Below, in pieces: positions 16,739-24,912 of a stretch of DNA of 42,644 nt. A program made the position numbers and the translations under genes. The notes below the pieces were generated by a model, which had not been told where the DNA came from, made no database searches, and saw only the letters and a list, made by a program, of their open reading frames with translations. Positions within the stretch are counted from its first letter, which is position 1. Each line of letters opens with the position of its first letter. Source of the DNA: Nonomuraea aridisoli (GTDB lineage: Bacteria; Actinomycetota; Actinomycetes; Streptosporangiales; Streptosporangiaceae); contig NZ_POUD01000051.1 of assembly GCF_003236395.1 (NCBI RefSeq), forward strand, positions 1 to 42,644. The letters run 5' to 3'.

Positions 16739-17332
16739 TCAGCCGAGGTCGAGCGAGCCGGTGACGTGGAAGCTCTCGTCGAGAACGGCGACGAGACGGC
16801 CGGCGGCGCGCGGGCAGGTCTCGCCCGCCCAGGCGCCGACCAGCTCCAGGAAACCCCGCAGGCCCGCGTGGACGTCCGACAGCAGGCCCGGCAGGTCGGC
16901 GAGCGGGAGCTCCACCTGGTGCGACGGCTCCTGCCGGAGTCGTACGGCCTCGCCGGTGTGCTCCAGGTCGGTGTCGGGACCGTGCCCCAGCCAGGGGCTC
17001 TCCCCGTGCAGCACGTCGGCCCACTCGCGCCAGCTCTCCAGGCCGCAGCAGCAGCCGGGGAGGATGCGGGCGCCGGTGACGGTGTCCGTGACGCGCACGC
17101 CACCCGGGGCGATGAGGCACTCCGCCTCGACCAGGTGCCGGTCGAGAGTGAGGTGCAGGTCGGCGACGGGCTCGGCGGGGAAGCCGGCGTACGCGACGAT
17201 GACCGCCATCGCGGTGCCCACCTCGGCCGGGGTCAGGCCGCCGGAGAGGGCGAGGATGCGGTCGTCCGGCGGCTCGGCGATCGGCCACGCGGTGAAACCC
17301 TCCGCGTCGTACGTCTCCAGGACGGCGTCCAT
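16739..17332 (-). CDS. Hypothetical protein with a GCCCGLESW motif
   Basis: About 197 residues, no signal peptide or membrane segment. Coding quality is good on this strand. Visible features are an N-terminal MDAVLETYDAEGFTAWPI, a middle segment GGVRVTDTVTGARILPGCCC with three adjacent Cys, then ESWREWADVLHGESPWLGHGPD, and a closing LVAVLDESFHVTG. I recall similar actinomycete proteins described only as hypothetical. The frame is open to an ATG at 17371; ATG 17332 was chosen because the conserved part begins there. Neither has a clear ribosome-binding site. A perfect GCGATGATCATCGC palindrome (17342-17355) would lie just upstream of this start. Function unknown. Confidence 0.65.
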   Translation of the reverse strand: MDAVLETYDAEGFTAWPIAEPPDDRILALSGGLTPAEVGTAMAVIVAYAGFPAEPVADLHLTLDRHLVEAECLIAPGGVRVTDTVTGARILPGCCCGLESWREWADVLHGESPWLGHGPDTDLEHTGEAVRLRQEPSHQVELPLADLPGLLSDVHAGLRGFLELVGAWAGETCPRAAGRLVAVLDESFHVTGSLDLG

Positions 17333-17341
17333 GACGATCAC

Positions 17342-17355
17342 GCGATGATCATCGC
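17342..17355. promoter_or_regulatory. Perfect 14-bp palindrome GCGATGATCATCGC
   Basis: An exact 14-bp palindrome sits 9 bp before the chosen start of the hypothetical gene. It could be an operator or a chance dyad; if the longer start at 17371 is real, it lies in coding sequence. Confidence 0.35.
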
Positions 17356-17392
17356 ACGCCACCGGAACCATCCCGCACCGCGTGCCTGGCGG

Positions 17393-18373
17393 TCACCAGC
17401 GGTTGCGGGCCTCTTCGGCCCACCCGGTCAGGCCGTCCAGGGAGATCCAGGCGCCGTCGTCGGCGCGGGCGCGGCCGGTGAAGTGGCCGAAGCACTGGTG
17501 CGTCTCACTGCCGACCACGCCGAGCTCCGTCCGGGACGCGTGCTCGTGGAACGGCTGGAAATCGGCCTCGACCCGCGGGCCGCGGATCCGCCAGGGCCGC
17601 AGCCAGTCCGTACGGTCGTAGTGCCACTCCAGCTCGTCACCGATCTTGTGCAGCCGCCCCTCGACGAAGAGGGCGTTCTCGGTCGAGCCGGTCCCGTCGG
17701 TCCACGTGCCGCCGAGCTGGATCGCGCGGCCGGGCCCGCTGCCGGCCGCCCAGTTCCACGTGACCGCGTACGGCCATTTGCCGCGCCCGTGGTCGAGCAC
17801 GGCGAGCGACTCACCCTCGGGCACCGTGAACTCCTCCGCGCCCAGGCGCAGCCGGCCGCGGACCGGGCGGCCGACGTCCTTGACCGTGTACTGGAAGAGG
17901 TGGGGACCCCACGGCACCACGACGCCGAGCGACTCGTGCCCCTCGGGCAGCGGCACCTCCACGTCCAGCTCGACCCCGGGCGCGACGGCGCGGATCGAGG
18001 TGCCGCCGGGGCGCTGGTCGATGTCGACGCGCACGCCGCCGCCGCGGACCGACGCGGTGCCCGTGCCGCTCCTGTCCGGGAACACGGCGTGGCGGGCGAA
18101 CGGCACCACGACGTCCTCGGCGGTCTCCCGTCCCGTGGCGCGGTCGAGCACGTAGACGCCGTGCAGCCCGGCGTAGTCGAGGGAGGACGCGACCACGCCC
18201 ACGATGTGAGCAGGGGTGACGATCCCCCAGTACTCCCAGCGTTTGGCGCGCCCCCACCCGCGCAGGTTCGCGCGGTGCAGGGGGCGCCTGGTCCAGCCCA
18301 CCGCCGCCGGGTCGAGCCGCCCGTCGGGCAGGCACAGGTCGACGGGCTCGGTGATCTCGCGCTCGTGGGTCAT
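17393..18373 (-). CDS. DUF2804 family protein
   Basis: A 326-residue protein matching the DUF2804 pattern: EITEPVDLCLPDGRLDPAAVGWTRRPLHRANL at the start, RAKRWEYWGIVTPAHIVGV, then FDHGRGKWPY-like LDHGRGKWPYAVTWNWAAGSG and a late HQCFGHFTG. The family is likely an all-beta lipocalin/AttH-like fold that binds a hydrophobic ligand, but its function is not established. No signal peptide. It lies 20 bp upstream of the convergent-independent hypothetical gene on the same strand, so the two could be co-transcribed. The start ATG 18373 has only a weak upstream purine stretch. Confidence 0.88.
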   Translation of the reverse strand: MTHEREITEPVDLCLPDGRLDPAAVGWTRRPLHRANLRGWGRAKRWEYWGIVTPAHIVGVVASSLDYAGLHGVYVLDRATGRETAEDVVVPFARHAVFPDRSGTGTASVRGGGVRVDIDQRPGGTSIRAVAPGVELDVEVPLPEGHESLGVVVPWGPHLFQYTVKDVGRPVRGRLRLGAEEFTVPEGESLAVLDHGRGKWPYAVTWNWAAGSGPGRAIQLGGTWTDGTGSTENALFVEGRLHKIGDELEWHYDRTDWLRPWRIRGPRVEADFQPFHEHASRTELGVVGSETHQCFGHFTGRARADDGAWISLDGLTGWAEEARNRW

Positions 18374-18583
18374 CTCGGTTCGCCGCGCTGAAAGGCCCGG
18401 ATCGCGCCGAGTACCTCGATGCGCACAAACGAACGGTACTCCGCCCCTGGAACGATCCCAAGATCGATATAGATGGCGTCATTCGCCCGCAAGAAGATTG
18501 AAAGCCAACGCCATTCACGGAAAGCCAACTGAAATCGGTCCATTTCATGATGTGGGCATTCCACCCGAGGAAAGGACCCCCCG
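18374..18583. promoter_or_regulatory. Divergent intergenic region with a GAAAGCCAAC direct repeat
   Basis: This 210-bp region separates DUF2804 from the secreted-protein gene and is AT-richer than average. The decamer GAAAGCCAAC occurs at 18500-18509 and again at 18520-18529, a 20-bp period that puts both copies on the same helix face. This is a common layout for an activator site. I see no convincing -35/-10 pair. Confidence 0.45.
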
Positions 18584-19084
18584 ATGAACACCAGCCGCGT
18601 CCTCGCCGGCCTCGCCCTCACCACCGCCGCCGCCGTGACGCTCGCCCCCGCCGCCCAGGCGGCCACGAGCACCGCGGCGACCACCGAGCCCGCCGTGTCG
18701 GAGGCCGCCTCCGCCAAGGTCTGGGGCCCCTACTACGCGCCCGGCCGGGCCGCCAAGACCCTCGGCACGCTCACCGCGCGGGGCGAGGACCACGCCGACC
18801 TGCCCACCGCCGACACCGTGAAGGTCACCGGCCTGCTGTACGACCAGACGCGCCGCAGCGCCTGCGGCTGGGCCGTCTTCCGCATCACCTACCGCGACGG
18901 CTCGAACCTGCCCAACAGGCTGCACAGCGTCCGCGACTGCTCCCACCGCGACGCCAAGCGGTACACCTTCACCTACCGCGACGTCTACCAGGTCGAGCTC
19001 AAGGTCTGCTCCGAGGCCACCTCCCGGCCGTCTCTCACCTGCCAGTACGCGGGCACCTGGAAGACGCTCTACCTGTCCAAGTGA
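18584..19084 (+). CDS. Small secreted protein with two possible disulfides
   Basis: A 166-residue secreted protein. The signal peptide MNTSRVLAGLALTTAAAVTLAPAAQA is followed by an Ala/Thr-rich linker. The mature domain (about 47-166) has four Cys (in SACGWAVF, VRDCSHRD, LKVCSEA and LTCQYAG), which suggests two disulfides in a beta-rich fold, with many aromatic residues. GAGGAAAGGA precedes ATG 18584. It resembles small secreted actinomycete proteins of unknown role; I do not recognise a named domain. An AT-rich dyad lies just after its end. Confidence 0.75.
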   Translation: MNTSRVLAGLALTTAAAVTLAPAAQAATSTAATTEPAVSEAASAKVWGPYYAPGRAAKTLGTLTARGEDHADLPTADTVKVTGLLYDQTRRSACGWAVFRITYRDGSNLPNRLHSVRDCSHRDAKRYTFTYRDVYQVELKVCSEATSRPSLTCQYAGTWKTLYLSK

Positions 19085-19110
19085 CACCGGCAAAACCACC
19101 GGCAATTCGT

Positions 19111-19140
19111 ACCTATATATCGACATATATCCCTTATGTC
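19111..19140. promoter_or_regulatory. AT-rich dyads before the DUF7144-like gene
   Basis: ATATAT-CGAC-ATATAT (19115-19130) and GACATA (19122-19127) with TATGTC (19135-19140) overlap in one 30-bp block that is strikingly AT-rich for this genome. It lies 150 bp before the next gene and could hold its promoter and an operator. Repressors of PadR or GntR type favour similar sequences, but none is encoded nearby. Confidence 0.45.
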
Positions 19141-19285
19141 GTTTTCGGTAGGGCAGGCGGGGGATCAACGGAGGGACACCTCGACCGAGGCCCGGCACCG
19201 CTGACACCGCGGCACCGGGCCCGTCGTCTCCGAACCCCGGCGACGGCACATCGCCGGAGACCGGAACTCACGGGGAGGTTCTTCG

Positions 19286-19690
19286 ATGGCCTACCACCAC
19301 GCCCGACAGGTCACCGGCTGGGTCGGCTGGGTCTGGTTCGGCGGCATGATGATGATCCTGGCCGGGCTCTTCAACATCATCACGGGACTCGCGGCGATCT
19401 TCGCCGAGCGCGTCTACGTGGCGACGCCCTCCCGGCTCCTGCTCTTCGACATCAGCACATGGGGCTGGCTCCACCTCATCCTGGGCGTGCTCATCCTGGC
19501 CACCGGCATCGCCGTCATGACCGGCCAGACCTGGGCCAGGGTGGTGGGGGCCGTCCTCGTCATGCTGAACGCCCTGACCCAGCTCACCTGGATCGCCGTC
19601 AATCCCTGGTGGTCCCTCGCCGTCATCGCGATCGACGTGCTCGTGCTGTACGCGATCATCGTCCACGGACGCGAGGCCAGAGCGGACTGA
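19286..19690 (+). CDS. DUF7144-like four-helix membrane protein
   Basis: A 134-residue integral membrane protein with four hydrophobic segments: WVWFGGMMMILAGLFNIITGL, WGWLHLILGVLILATGIAVM, a third around VVGAVLVMLNALTQLTW, and WSLAVIAIDVLVLYAIIVHG. Length, helix spacing and the GW-rich first helix fit the actinobacterial family now called DUF7144. GGGGAGG lies before ATG 19286. It is followed at once by a strong terminator, so it is probably monocistronic. Function not known. Confidence 0.82.
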   Translation: MAYHHARQVTGWVGWVWFGGMMMILAGLFNIITGLAAIFAERVYVATPSRLLLFDISTWGWLHLILGVLILATGIAVMTGQTWARVVGAVLVMLNALTQLTWIAVNPWWSLAVIAIDVLVLYAIIVHGREARAD

Positions 19691-19705
19691 CCCGTACCGC
19701 GCCGG

Positions 19706-19737
19706 AGAGCCGCCCCACGGCCTGTGGGGCGGCTCTT
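19706..19737. terminator. Hairpin terminator between convergent genes
   Basis: AGAGCCGCCCCAC (19706-19718) and GTGGGGCGGCTCT (19724-19736) form an exact 13-bp stem with a 5-nt loop, followed by TT. It sits 15 bp after the membrane-protein stop and touches the 3' end of the convergent endonuclease/phosphatase gene, so it can serve both. Confidence 0.82.
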
Positions 19738-20513
19738 CATGTGCCCACCCGCAGGTCCGCGAAGACCGGAAGGTGGTCGGAGGCGTCACAGGGGACGACC
19801 GCGGCCGCGGCGACCGCGACGCCGGGCGAGGTGAACACGTAGTCGATGCGCGCGCCCGGCCCGCCCGCCGGGCACGTACGCCCGTCGCCCTGCCCCGCCC
19901 TCGGCCAGACGTCGGCCAGGACCTCGGTGAGCGCCCCGACCTCGGGCGTGCCGGGCCCGGCGTTGAGGTCGCCGGTGAGCACGACCGGGCCGGCGCGGGA
20001 GGCGACCAGCGGCCCGATCGCGCGGGCCTGGTCGAGGCGCTCGCCCGCGTCGTCGTTCTGCAGGTGGGTGGTGAAGACCTGGACGCGCACCCCGCGCACG
20101 GCCACCAGCGCGCGCAGCAGGCCGCGCTGCTCGTGTCCCGGACGACGGGGCAGCCAGGTGATGTCCTCTTCCAGGACGGGATGGCGGGTCAGGATCGCGG
20201 TGCCGTACCTGCGGCGCGGGCGGCCGGGGGCGGGCGGGTCGCGGTGGAGGTTGGCGCCGTACACCAGGCGGGCGCGCAGCCGCCCGGCCAGCCAGGACGC
20301 CTGGTCGGCGAAGCCGCTGCGCTCGGACCAGTGCCGGTCGACCTCCTGCAGACAGGCGACGTCCGCGGTCTCGACGACGCGGGCGATGCGCTCCAGGTCG
20401 AGCCGGCCGTCGGCGCCCACGCCGTGGTGCACGTTGAAGGACACCACCCGCAGGACGCCCGGCGGCCGCGGGCGGCGGAAGCGGGCGACGGCCGGCGCGC
20501 TCAGATCACGCAT
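19737..20513 (-). CDS. Endonuclease/exonuclease/phosphatase family protein
   Basis: A 258-residue EEP-fold hydrolase. Signature blocks are in order: VVSFNVHHGVGADG, CLQEVDRH (metal-binding Glu), VFTTHLQNDD, VVLTGDLNAGPGTP and the final SDHLPVFADL with the catalytic Asp-His pair. This family covers DNases, phosphodiesterases and sphingomyelinase-like enzymes; the substrate is open. There is no signal peptide. Its ATG (20511-20513) lies inside the 3' end of the merR gene, a 13-bp overlap, so it is probably translated by coupling and controlled with merR. Confidence 0.88.
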   Translation of the reverse strand: MRDLSAPAVARFRRPRPPGVLRVVSFNVHHGVGADGRLDLERIARVVETADVACLQEVDRHWSERSGFADQASWLAGRLRARLVYGANLHRDPPAPGRPRRRYGTAILTRHPVLEEDITWLPRRPGHEQRGLLRALVAVRGVRVQVFTTHLQNDDAGERLDQARAIGPLVASRAGPVVLTGDLNAGPGTPEVGALTEVLADVWPRAGQGDGRTCPAGGPGARIDYVFTSPGVAVAAAAVVPCDASDHLPVFADLRVGT

Positions 20514-20917
20514 CCGCCCTCACGGAGGTCGCCGGACTCCACCATGCGGCGGTAGCCGGGGCATCGGGTGAAGTCGTCGGCCGTGCACCGCATGACGTGC
20601 TCGATCAGCGTCTTGGAGGCCGTGAGCTCCTGGAGGCGGCGTTCCAGGCCCTCGTGGTGGCGGCGCAGGAGGGCGCGGCGTTCGGCGCCGCCGGAGACGT
20701 CCAGGATCTCCCTGATCTGCTCCAGGCTCATCCCCGCCGCCTTCGCGCGCAGGATCGTCATGACGCGTACGGCGTGGTCGCGGGTGTAGCGGCGGCGGCC
20801 GCTCACCCGGGCCGCGGGCGTCAGCAGCCCCATGGCCTCCCAGTGGCGCAGCACGTGCGGCGCGAGACCGAACTGGCCGGCGAGTTCCCCGATCCCCATG
20901 AGATCGCTTGACTTCAT
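20501..20917 (-). CDS. MerR-family transcriptional regulator
   Basis: A 138-residue MerR regulator: MGIGELAGQFGLAPHVLRHWEAMGLL is the HTH, the wing is GRRRYTRDHAVRVMTIL, and a dimerisation helix follows (about 80-110). The C-terminal tail has Cys in DFTRCPGYRR and in the final GGCVI. These do not match the SoxR iron-sulfur CxxC pattern or a metal-binding loop of CueR/ZntR, so the signal is unknown. ATG 20917 with GCAGGA upstream is preferred over the internal ATG 20899. It overlaps the downstream endonuclease/phosphatase gene by 13 bp and very likely forms an operon with it. Confidence 0.88.
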   Translation of the reverse strand: MKSSDLMGIGELAGQFGLAPHVLRHWEAMGLLTPAARVSGRRRYTRDHAVRVMTILRAKAAGMSLEQIREILDVSGGAERRALLRRHHEGLERRLQELTASKTLIEHVMRCTADDFTRCPGYRRMVESGDLREGGCVI

Positions 20918-20958
20918 GGGGACATCCTGCCTTGGACGGCGAACGAGCAGGGGGTCGC

Positions 20959-21789
20959 TCAGTGGCCGCCCCACTTCACCGAGGCCACCCGGTCGGGCCT
21001 CTTGGTCATGATGCCGTCGACGCCGTACGACATCAGGCGGCGGATGACCGGCTTGCGGCCGCCGGCGATGACGTAGACGCGCATGCCCTTGCCGTGCAGC
21101 TCGCGGACGTACTCGGCGCTGACGCCGCGCTGCGGCAGCGTGACGCCCTTGACGTAGCCGGCCAGGTTGGGCAGCTGCTCCATGGCCGACTTGCCGAGCA
21201 CCAGGATCGGGACGTCGGGCACCATGCCGTGCAGCACCCGCATCGCCCGCCAGTCGAACGAGTGCACCGCCAGCGGCTTGCCGCGCCACTGGTCGCGGGT
21301 CTCCTGCAGCTCGGCGGCGACCTGGCGGTCGATGTCCGGGCTGCCCGGCGGGTGCTTGATCTCCAGCAGCAGCCCGGTGCCGCCGCCGCCGAGCAGGTCG
21401 ATCGCCTCCCTGAGGGTGGGCACGCGCTCGCCCCGGTAGCGCGAGGAGAACCACGACCCGGCGTCGAGCCGCCGGATCTCGGCGAGCGTGAAGTCGGAGA
21501 TCCGCCACGGAGAACGGTCCGGGAAGACCTGTTCGACGTTGGTGGTGCGCGCCAGCGTCTCGTCGTGCATGAGGACCAGTCTGCGGTCCTTGGTCTGCTG
21601 TACGTCGAACTCGCACATGTCGGCCTGCTGGGCCCTGGCCAGCGCGCAGGCGGCGAGCGTGTTCTCGGGGGCGTAGGCGGAGCCGCCCCGGTGTGCGATG
21701 ACCTCGACGTCCTCTGGCGCGGCCCACGCGGGGCCGGCCAAGGAGGCCATGGTGGCGGTGACGACGACGGCGCCGAGCAGGCGGTACAT
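20959..21789 (-). CDS. Secreted glycerophosphodiester phosphodiesterase
   Basis: A 276-residue secreted enzyme that hydrolyses glycerophosphodiesters to sn-glycerol-3-phosphate and an alcohol. The signal peptide MYRLLGAVVVTATMASLAGPAWA ends near residue 23. The catalytic blocks are complete: IAHRGGSAYAPENT (metal and general acid/base His), CEFDVQQTKD and LVLMHDETLARTT, then LLLEIKHP; the barrel closes with MTKRPD. GGGGGAGG precedes ATG 21789. It lies 41 bp upstream of merR on the same strand, so read-through into merR is possible. Role: phospholipid head-group or teichoic-acid scavenging for phosphate and glycerol. Confidence 0.92.
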   Translation of the reverse strand: MYRLLGAVVVTATMASLAGPAWAAPEDVEVIAHRGGSAYAPENTLAACALARAQQADMCEFDVQQTKDRRLVLMHDETLARTTNVEQVFPDRSPWRISDFTLAEIRRLDAGSWFSSRYRGERVPTLREAIDLLGGGGTGLLLEIKHPPGSPDIDRQVAAELQETRDQWRGKPLAVHSFDWRAMRVLHGMVPDVPILVLGKSAMEQLPNLAGYVKGVTLPQRGVSAEYVRELHGKGMRVYVIAGGRKPVIRRLMSYGVDGIMTKRPDRVASVKWGGH

Positions 21790-22092
21790 GTTCCTCCCCC
21801 GGTTAGATCCATGCCGACCCGACCCCGACGCGCGCGTCTTATGTCGAGTTACGCAGAAAAGTGCCCACAAGAGCGACCAATGACCGTTTTCGACCGGCGT
21901 GTCGGGACATTTCTGAGCGGACTTTGGTCATCACGAGAGAACGCCTTGGCGCCCCCGGGCGAGTTTTGGCATCCCTTTCTGGGCTTACGCACCAGCCAGA
22001 AGTAATTCGCCGGATCTGGGCGAGAAATCCGCCCACAACGCTTTCTCGAACCTTAGTGTGAGCCCCGAACTCACACCCCGAGAGAGGCATCC
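21790..22092. other. 303-bp intergenic region with a GTGTGAG/CTCACAC dyad
   Basis: The divergent gap between the GDPD and reductase genes has no convincing coding frame. An exact 7-bp inverted repeat, GTGTGAG (22056-22062) and CTCACAC (22070-22076), lies just before the reductase ribosome-binding site and may be an operator or a leader stem. The middle of the gap (21840-22020) is moderately AT-rich, but I see no assignable promoter or RNA. Confidence 0.45.
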
Positions 22093-22632
22093 ATGCGCAA
22101 GCTCATCGAGTCCACCTTCGTCACCTTGGACGGCGTCATCGACCAGCCGCACAAGTGGGGGTCGCCGTACTGGGATGACGAGCACACCGCGTACGGGAAC
22201 GCGTTGTTCGCCCGCTCCGGTGCCCTCCTGCTCGGCCGGGTGACGTACGAGGCGTTCGCCCAGGCGTGGCCCGCGATGGAGGCGGCCGGCGACAAGGACG
22301 CCGCCGCGATGAACGCCCTGCCGAAGTACGTCGCCTCGACCACGCTGACGGAGGCGACGTGGAACGCCACGATCATCCAGGGCGACGTCGCCGCGGAGGT
22401 CGCCCGGCTCAAGGAGCAGCCGGGCGGCGACCTCCTGAAGTACGGCACCGGCGAGCTCGACCGCACGCTCCTGGAGCACCGGCTCGTGGACGAGTACCAC
22501 TTCTGGATGTTCCCGGTCGTCGCCGGGAGCGGGCAGCGCCTGTTCGACGGGTTCGACCTGACCCACCTGCAGCTGACGGGCTCGACGCGGTTCGCGTCGG
22601 GCATCGTCGTCCTCGTCTACGAGCCCAAGTGA
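22093..22632 (+). CDS. RibD C-terminal/dihydrofolate-reductase-like protein
   Basis: A 179-residue protein of the DHFR-fold family related to the RibD C-terminal domain. Visible marks are MRKLIESTFVTLDGVID at the N-terminus, ALLLGRVTYEAFAQAWP (nucleotide-binding region), KYVASTTLTEATWN, and the late GELDRTLLEHRLVDEYHFWMFPVVAGSGQRLF. Members bind NAD(P)H, but most are not folate reductases and have no assigned substrate. GAGAGG lies 7 nt before ATG 22093. It is monocistronic and ends 18 bp from the convergent alpha-galactosidase gene. Confidence 0.9.
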   Translation: MRKLIESTFVTLDGVIDQPHKWGSPYWDDEHTAYGNALFARSGALLLGRVTYEAFAQAWPAMEAAGDKDAAAMNALPKYVASTTLTEATWNATIIQGDVAAEVARLKEQPGGDLLKYGTGELDRTLLEHRLVDEYHFWMFPVVAGSGQRLFDGFDLTHLQLTGSTRFASGIVVLVYEPK

Positions 22633-22650
22633 CCCGAGCGGCGCCGGCGG

Positions 22651-24783
22651 CTACACCTTCCTGAACACCACCAGCTCGCTGCGGTGGTCCGCGCCGATCG
22701 GCTCCCAGGCGGCGGGCCGGATGCCGGCCGACATGAGGACGGAGCCGTGCAGGCGGGAGCCGTCGCTCGTCCGCTCGTACAGCGCGTCCGGGTCGAGGCC
22801 CGTGAGCCGCAGGTGGCGCGGCCCGCGCTTGGCGTTGCCGAGCGGGTTGTAGACCAGCACCACGACACGGTGGTCCAGGACGTACTGCACCGCCGAGCGC
22901 TCCTGGCCGGGCGTGCCCGCGAGGCGGTACTGGCGGCCGTGCTGCACGACCGGGCGGATCTCCTTGTACTGGGCGATCAGCTCGGCCGCCTCGGCGAGCT
23001 CGGCGGACGTCCACTCGGGCAGGTTGCCGCCGATCCCCAGCACGCCCGCCATCGCCACGTGGAAGCGGTAGCGCAGCGGCATGGCGCGCCCGGTCGTGGG
23101 GTTGGGCGAGTCGGTGACCCACGCCGACATGGTGCCGGCCGGGTAGAGCTGCGAGAAGCCGTGCTGGACGGTCTGCCGGTCGCGGGCGTCGGTGTTGTCC
23201 GACGGCCACACCTCGTCCGTACGGCGCATGATCCCGAAGTCGATGCGCCCGCCGCCGCCCGAGCACGACTCGATCCGCAGCCGCGGGTGGCGCTCGCGCA
23301 GCAGGTCCATCACGCGGTAGACGTTGCGCGTGTGCTCGATCCAGACCCGGTCCTGCTCCGCCTCCCGTTCGGGCCAGCCCGCCTGGGTGAACGGGCGGTT
23401 CATGTCCCACTTGAGGTAGTCGAGGTCCAGCTCGGCGACCAGCCGGTCCAGCCAGCCGAACGCCCAGTCGCGGACGTCGTCGCGGGCGAAGTTGAGCAGG
23501 AGCTGACCGCGTTTCTCGTCCCTGCGCCGGTGCGTCATGTGCAGGGCCCAGTCGGGATGCGCGCGGTACAGGTCGCTGTCGCGGCTGATGCTCTCCGGCT
23601 CCACCCACAGGCCGACGCGCATGCCCGTGTCGCGGATGCCGTCGAGCAGGCGGCGCAGCCCGTCGGGGAAACGCTCGTGATGCGGCCACCAGTCGCCCAG
23701 CGACGTGGTGTCGTCATCGCGGCGGCCGAACCAGCCGTCGTCGATCACGAACAGCTCGACGCCGAGACCGGCGGCGATCTTGGCGAGCTGGAGCTGGTGC
23801 TCCCCGGTGACGGCGAACGTGGTCGCCTCCCACGAGTTGTACAGCACCGGCCGCTCCTCCTGGGCGGTGGGCAGCACGTGCCGGCGGGCGTACTCGTGCC
23901 AGGACCTGCTGGCCGCGCCGAAGCCGCCGGCGCTGTAGAGGCCGAGCGCGGCCGGTGAGACCAGCTCCTCCCCCGGGGCGAGCCGCCAGCGCGGCCCGTC
24001 GTGACCGAAGCCGCCCGAGACGCAGACGCCGCCTTCCGGCCGGTGGGTCGTGGTCAGGCGCCAGCTCCCGCTCCAGGCCAGCGCGACGCCCCAGACCTCG
24101 CCGTGCTCCTCGGTGGCCGCGCCGTCGTCGATCATCACCCACGGGTTCGCCGTGTGGCTGGTGACGCCCTGGCGGCTGGTGAAGACCAGCTCGCCGACCG
24201 GCAGCGGCCCCCGCTGGAGCTGCAGCTCCTCCGCCCACGCGCCGAAGACGCCGCTGTAGCGGTACGACGCCGCGTCGGGGATGAACCAGTTGCCCGAGTC
24301 CAGCCGGGTGACGGTCACCTCGGCGTCGCAGCGGTGCCGGACGGTGGTCCAGCGTTCGATGACGTCGGTGTCGTCGCGGACGCGCACGGACAGCACGATC
24401 TCGAACGGGTGGTGCGCGTCGGTCAGCAGCAGGTCCAGCCGCTCCGCCCCGCCGCCCTCGTCATGGACGCTCGCCCCGGCGAACGACGGCTCCACCGAAC
24501 GCGTATGACCGAAGGAGACCTGCAGGGACGGCACGCCCCACCGGGTGCCGCCGTCGACCGGCAGCAGCTCCTCGACCTCGGCGGGCGTGGAGAAGCTGCT
24601 GACGTGCCGGCGCGCGCCGGAGGCCGCGACCTGGCGCGCGGCCTCGGCCGTCAGCCTGGGTCCCCAGTACTTCTGACGTGGTGTGGCCTCCCCCGTGAGC
24701 GGGTCGATCTCCACGGCGATGACGTACGTGGAGGCGGGCGTGGTGATCGCCCACCGGTGATCGTCAAGAGGAGTTACAGGCAT
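22651..24783 (-). CDS. Alpha-galactosidase, GH36
   Basis: A 710-residue intracellular glycoside hydrolase that removes terminal alpha-1,6-galactose from melibiose/raffinose-type sugars. An N-terminal beta-sandwich (about 1-310) precedes the catalytic barrel: VIDDGWFGRRDD (347-357), GLWVEPE (401-407), DYLKWDMNRP with the nucleophile Asp 460, ESCSGGGGRID (505-515) and PSDNTD (527-532) with the acid/base Asp. The C-terminal part is a small beta domain. Length is normal. GGGGGAC lies before ATG 24783. No signal peptide, so the sugar must be imported, consistent with the divergent ROK-permease-permease-binding protein operon. This is one of two GH36 genes in the window. Confidence 0.95.
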   Translation of the reverse strand: MPVTPLDDHRWAITTPASTYVIAVEIDPLTGEATPRQKYWGPRLTAEAARQVAASGARRHVSSFSTPAEVEELLPVDGGTRWGVPSLQVSFGHTRSVEPSFAGASVHDEGGGAERLDLLLTDAHHPFEIVLSVRVRDDTDVIERWTTVRHRCDAEVTVTRLDSGNWFIPDAASYRYSGVFGAWAEELQLQRGPLPVGELVFTSRQGVTSHTANPWVMIDDGAATEEHGEVWGVALAWSGSWRLTTTHRPEGGVCVSGGFGHDGPRWRLAPGEELVSPAALGLYSAGGFGAASRSWHEYARRHVLPTAQEERPVLYNSWEATTFAVTGEHQLQLAKIAAGLGVELFVIDDGWFGRRDDDTTSLGDWWPHHERFPDGLRRLLDGIRDTGMRVGLWVEPESISRDSDLYRAHPDWALHMTHRRRDEKRGQLLLNFARDDVRDWAFGWLDRLVAELDLDYLKWDMNRPFTQAGWPEREAEQDRVWIEHTRNVYRVMDLLRERHPRLRIESCSGGGGRIDFGIMRRTDEVWPSDNTDARDRQTVQHGFSQLYPAGTMSAWVTDSPNPTTGRAMPLRYRFHVAMAGVLGIGGNLPEWTSAELAEAAELIAQYKEIRPVVQHGRQYRLAGTPGQERSAVQYVLDHRVVVLVYNPLGNAKRGPRHLRLTGLDPDALYERTSDGSRLHGSVLMSAGIRPAAWEPIGADHRSELVVFRKV

Positions 24784-24823
24784 CGGCGTCCCCCGCGCTG
24801 CTGGATCGATCAGGCCGCTGGAG

Positions 24824-24839
24824 ACTAAACCCGATTAGT
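24824..24839. promoter_or_regulatory. Candidate ROK operator ACTAA-N6-TTAGT
   Basis: ACTAA (24824-24828) and TTAGT (24835-24839) form an exact inverted repeat with a 6-nt spacer, 40 bp upstream of the GH36 start and within the gap shared with the ROK repressor gene. Placement suits repression of the alpha-galactosidase by that ROK protein. Confidence 0.5.
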
Positions 24840-24912
24840 GCACCCGGTCAACGAACCGATCCCGATCAAGCAGGACATCTCCGGCGTGGAGTGATTGAGA
24901 CCACTTCTTTAC

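Noticed and set aside
17342..17371. N-terminal extension of the hypothetical protein to ATG 17371
   Set aside because: Adds 13 residues (MVPVACDDHRVIV) without a ribosome-binding site and covers a perfect palindrome; kept only as an alternative.
21839..22090. Small frames in the 303-bp gap before the reductase gene
   Set aside because: Unequal codon use, no ribosome-binding site, no similarity; likely non-coding.
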